A stretch of DNA of 44,636 nt, taken from positions 1-44,636 of the forward strand of contig SOJX01000103.1 of NCBI GenBank assembly GCA_004376375.1, written 5' to 3'. A program made the position numbers and the translations under genes. The stretch comes from Planctomycetota bacterium. GTDB lineage: Bacteria; Planctomycetota; E44-bin39. The notes beneath the pieces are model-generated. The model ran no database searches and was not told the DNA's origin. It saw only the letters and a list, made by a program, of their open reading frames with translations. This document shows, in pieces, positions 42,951 to 44,636 of the stretch. The number at the start of each line of letters is the position of its first letter. Position 1 is the first letter of the stretch.

Positions 42951-42999
42951 GCGCTGCCTCCGGAGCAGAAGGCCGCAGGTTCGAATCCTGCCGGGCGTA
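42951..42999 (+). tRNA. 3' half of tRNA-Arg (anticodon CCG), partial
   Basis: An anticodon arm (CTGC-CTCCGGA-GCAG, anticodon CCG at 42960-42962), a variable loop, a perfect T-arm (GCAGG-TTCGAAT-CCTGC, 42975-42991) and the acceptor 3' strand CGGGCGT plus discriminator A are present. The matching 5' acceptor (ACGCCCG) and a D-arm are absent in the preceding 100 bases. So this is only the 3' half, the usual form of the attachment-site copy left by integration at a tRNA gene. Confidence 0.8.
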
Positions 43000-43009
43000 C
43001 TGATCACCT

Positions 43010-43165
43010 TTTTTTTCTTCATCGTGCAAATCAGTGAAACCCAGTGCAGAATTGTGCGAAGGTGTGTCAACATCGCGAGTTACATTAATCTCACCGTCGG
43101 TTGTAGCATCAACACCATTGGGTTCATCAGTGCAACCGAGTGCAGACTTTTGTGGTTCAGGGAGC
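43010..43165 (-). pseudogene. Possible 3' remnant of an integrase-like gene next to the tRNA half
   Basis: A minus-strand frame here reads toward the tRNA half with a repeated S-A-L-G-[CF]-T-D motif (twice), then a charged stretch. This position and orientation, stop region running into the tRNA 3' end, is where tyrosine integrase genes usually end, but no catalytic residues remain, so the assignment is only positional. Confidence 0.2.
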
Positions 43166-43536
43166 AAGAGCTGCCCGCATCTCTTGCAGGAAACGCGGTC
43201 GAAACCGTGGCGAGAGTCACCGGGTCCGAAATATGGAAACGCGCCGCTGCGTGTGAAAAGCGCTTCATCGAAGTTCCGTACCAGGTGCCGGATAAGAAGA
43301 ATCCGAACAAAATCGAGCGCGGCGTGATAGACCTCGCCTTCAGGGAAAACGGCGGCTGGGTAATCGTGGATTATAAGACCGACAGCGTCATGGAAGAAAG
43401 CGCCTCCCACCGCGCCGAGGAATACGCCCCCCAACTCGCCGCCTACGCCGAAGCCTGGCGGAAAGCGCTCGGCGAGCCCGTCTCCGAAATCGGCCTATAT
43501 TTCACCATTGTAGACAAGTACATCAAACTGAAATAA
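43147..43536 (+). pseudogene. C-terminal nuclease remnant of an AddA/RecB-type helicase
   Basis: About 130 residues (from LLWFREQELPASLAGNA) match the end of AddA: KRFIEVPYQV, then the PD-(D/E)xK nuclease core RGVIDLAF...GGWVIVDYKTD (with the D...D-x-K pattern), and the QLAAYAEAW motif. The frame runs back without a start through the tRNA half, so the 5' part, including all helicase motifs, is absent. AddAB processes double-strand ends for recombination; the copy here cannot do so. Confidence 0.75.
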
Positions 43537-43592
43537 GGTATGCATCACAGCCGCATTCCACAGGCCTCATGCATCGCAGACATTGTTTACCG

Positions 43593-44636
43593 TTACTTCA
43601 CGTATAAGAATCTTCCCGTTCTGGTTGCGCTGCCGCTGGTGGCGTCCCAGGCTTTGGCGCGGATGACGACTGTGTATGTTCCGAATGAAACAATATCAAA
43701 GTCCGCGTCCCAGTCGTTTCTTACAATATGGTGGCATTCCAGTTGAGAGGCTTATTGTCTTTATCACCATCAATGCCATTCCTCACGGTGAATATTTCGC
43801 GATGAAGATGTCGCGGCCGCCGGCTGAGGAGAGAGGCGTTTCATTCACTTCCAACGCGCCGAAGGTAGCGGTGCTCTCGAAATACCCCGTCACAACCGCC
43901 GAGCCGTCGGGAAGCGCGGATATGCCGTAGCCTTCATCAGTGCTTAAGCTGCCCGCGTTTTTCGCCCAGGCAAGTGTGCCGTCCGGATTGTACTTTGCAA
44001 TGAAAATATCATTGGCTCCTACCAGGGTAAGAACAGTCTCGTTTCCCTCGCTCGCGTTGCCGAATGTGGCGGTGGTGCCTTGGATCCACCCCGTCACAAT
44101 CGCCGAGCCGTCGGAAAGCGTGGATATGCCCCAGCCGCGATCATCGACTGTGCCACCTGCGCTTTTCGCCCAGTCGAGCGTGCCATCCGGGTTGTATTTT
44201 GCTATAAAGATGTCATTGCTTCCGTCCGATGTAAGGTCGATCTCGTTTCCACCCTCGCTCGCGTTTCCGAAAGTTGCGGTGCTGGCATAATACCCCGTTA
44301 CAATCGCCGAACCGTCAGAAAAAGTAGATATACCCTCGCCTACATCACCGTCTCCACCTCCCGCGCTTTTCGCCCAAGCGAGAGTCCCGGCCGGGTTGTA
44401 TTTAGTAATGAAAATGTCTCTGGTTCCGGCGGCGGTAAGGACTGTCTCGTTTCCCTCGCTCGCGTTGCCGAATGTGGCAGTAGTCAGGAAAGACCCAATC
44501 ACAATCGCTGAACCATCGGAAAGAGCGGATATGCCGTAGCCGTAATTATCGCCTCCGCTGCCGGCGCTTTTCGCCCAGGTGAGAGTGGCGTCGGGATTCT
44601 AATTTGAAATGAAAATAAAACAGCTTCGGTCAGATG
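43593..44636 (-). pseudogene. Decaying SBBP beta-propeller protein gene
   Basis: Four to five SBBP repeats (pattern DIFIAKYNPDGTLAWAKSAG ... GISTLSDGSAIVTGY) cover 43783-44636 and run off the right edge. The reading frame carries an in-frame TAG at 44599-44601, where other copies have Y in KYNPD. After the last repeat the frame closes at 43783, while the expected C-terminal domain continues in other frames (NGIDGDKDNKPLNWNATI, then VRNDWDADFDIVSFGTYTVV ... RFLYVK, stop 43593). That implies two frameshifts. Intact relatives are secreted adhesion or structural proteins. Confidence 0.7.

Noticed and set aside
42920..42999. A complete tRNA gene
   Set aside because: No bases complementary to the acceptor strand CGGGCGT and no D-arm occur upstream within a tRNA length, so it is a half only.
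42868..43434. A 188-residue minus-strand protein over the tRNA half
   Set aside because: It includes the antisense reading of the tRNA and of the AddA fragment (for instance QDSNLRPSAPEA), a known artefact. At most its middle part might be an integrase scrap.

Overview
The window reads as chromosomal DNA from an uncultured Gram-negative bacterium. The best guess is a Planctomycetota-like or related PVC-group lineage, but no rRNA or ribosomal protein gene is present to settle it. The guess rests on gene content: lipoprotein N-acyltransferase, many secreted proteins and lipoproteins, a large secreted squalene-cyclase-repeat protein, SBBP/Ycf48-type beta-propellers, giant ankyrin/TPR proteins, a PilN/PilO-type assembly cluster and a class II (B12-dependent) ribonucleotide reductase.

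Layout. 1-4.5 kb (minus strand): a secreted protein running off the left edge, an Lnt-type acyltransferase and a secreted HEAT-like protein. 4.5-7.5 kb (plus): nrdJ behind two NrdR boxes 31 bp apart. 7.5-10.4 kb (minus): the secreted cyclase-repeat protein with a good Rho-independent terminator. 10.5-13 kb: a small carbohydrate locus (LsrF-type aldolase, zinc alcohol dehydrogenase and a divergent class II aldolase). 13-15.8 kb: three membrane proteins. 15.8-18.9 kb (minus): a probable operon for an inner-membrane assembly platform (PilN-like, PilO-like and a TPR protein with a GspB/PilP-like C-terminus), headed by a small membrane protein that carries four tandem copies of a PilN-like N-terminal peptide. 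19.1-23.2 kb (plus): a CsgG-like lipoprotein and three lipoproteins with Gly/Thr/Ser-rich linkers, one interrupted by an in-frame TGA. 23.3-32.7 kb (minus): zinc-ribbon membrane protein, ankyrin/TPR giant, GMP synthase lacking a glutaminase domain, M23 peptidase, Ycf48-like lipoprotein and the 3' stump of a second cyclase-like gene.

From about 32.75 kb the window becomes accessory. Two overlapping serine recombinases lead into a visibly AT-richer segment (about 34.75-42.6 kb). It holds a two-gene minus-strand operon: a 1590-residue DUF4011-SF1 helicase-Vsr-like nuclease-DUF3320 protein followed by a TPR-WD40 protein. I infer a defence or DNA-processing role. To its right lies a string of 3' gene remnants: the Gly-rich tail of an RNA-binding protein, the 3' half of a tRNA-Arg(CCG), the nuclease tail of an AddA/RecB-type helicase and a decayed SBBP beta-propeller gene. 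This looks like a repeatedly rearranged integration hotspot, though an assembly chimera cannot be excluded.

A second pervasive feature is that seven gaps between genes in the first 14 kb are filled with short tandem repeats, mostly of 7- or 8-bp units. Each has a different sequence, and several run into the ends of the neighbouring genes.

The observations I think most worth following are the four-copy PilN-peptide protein, the helicase/TPR-WD40 pair on the island, the in-frame TGA lipoprotein, the shared leader cassette of two unrelated lipoproteins and the heptamer repeats.
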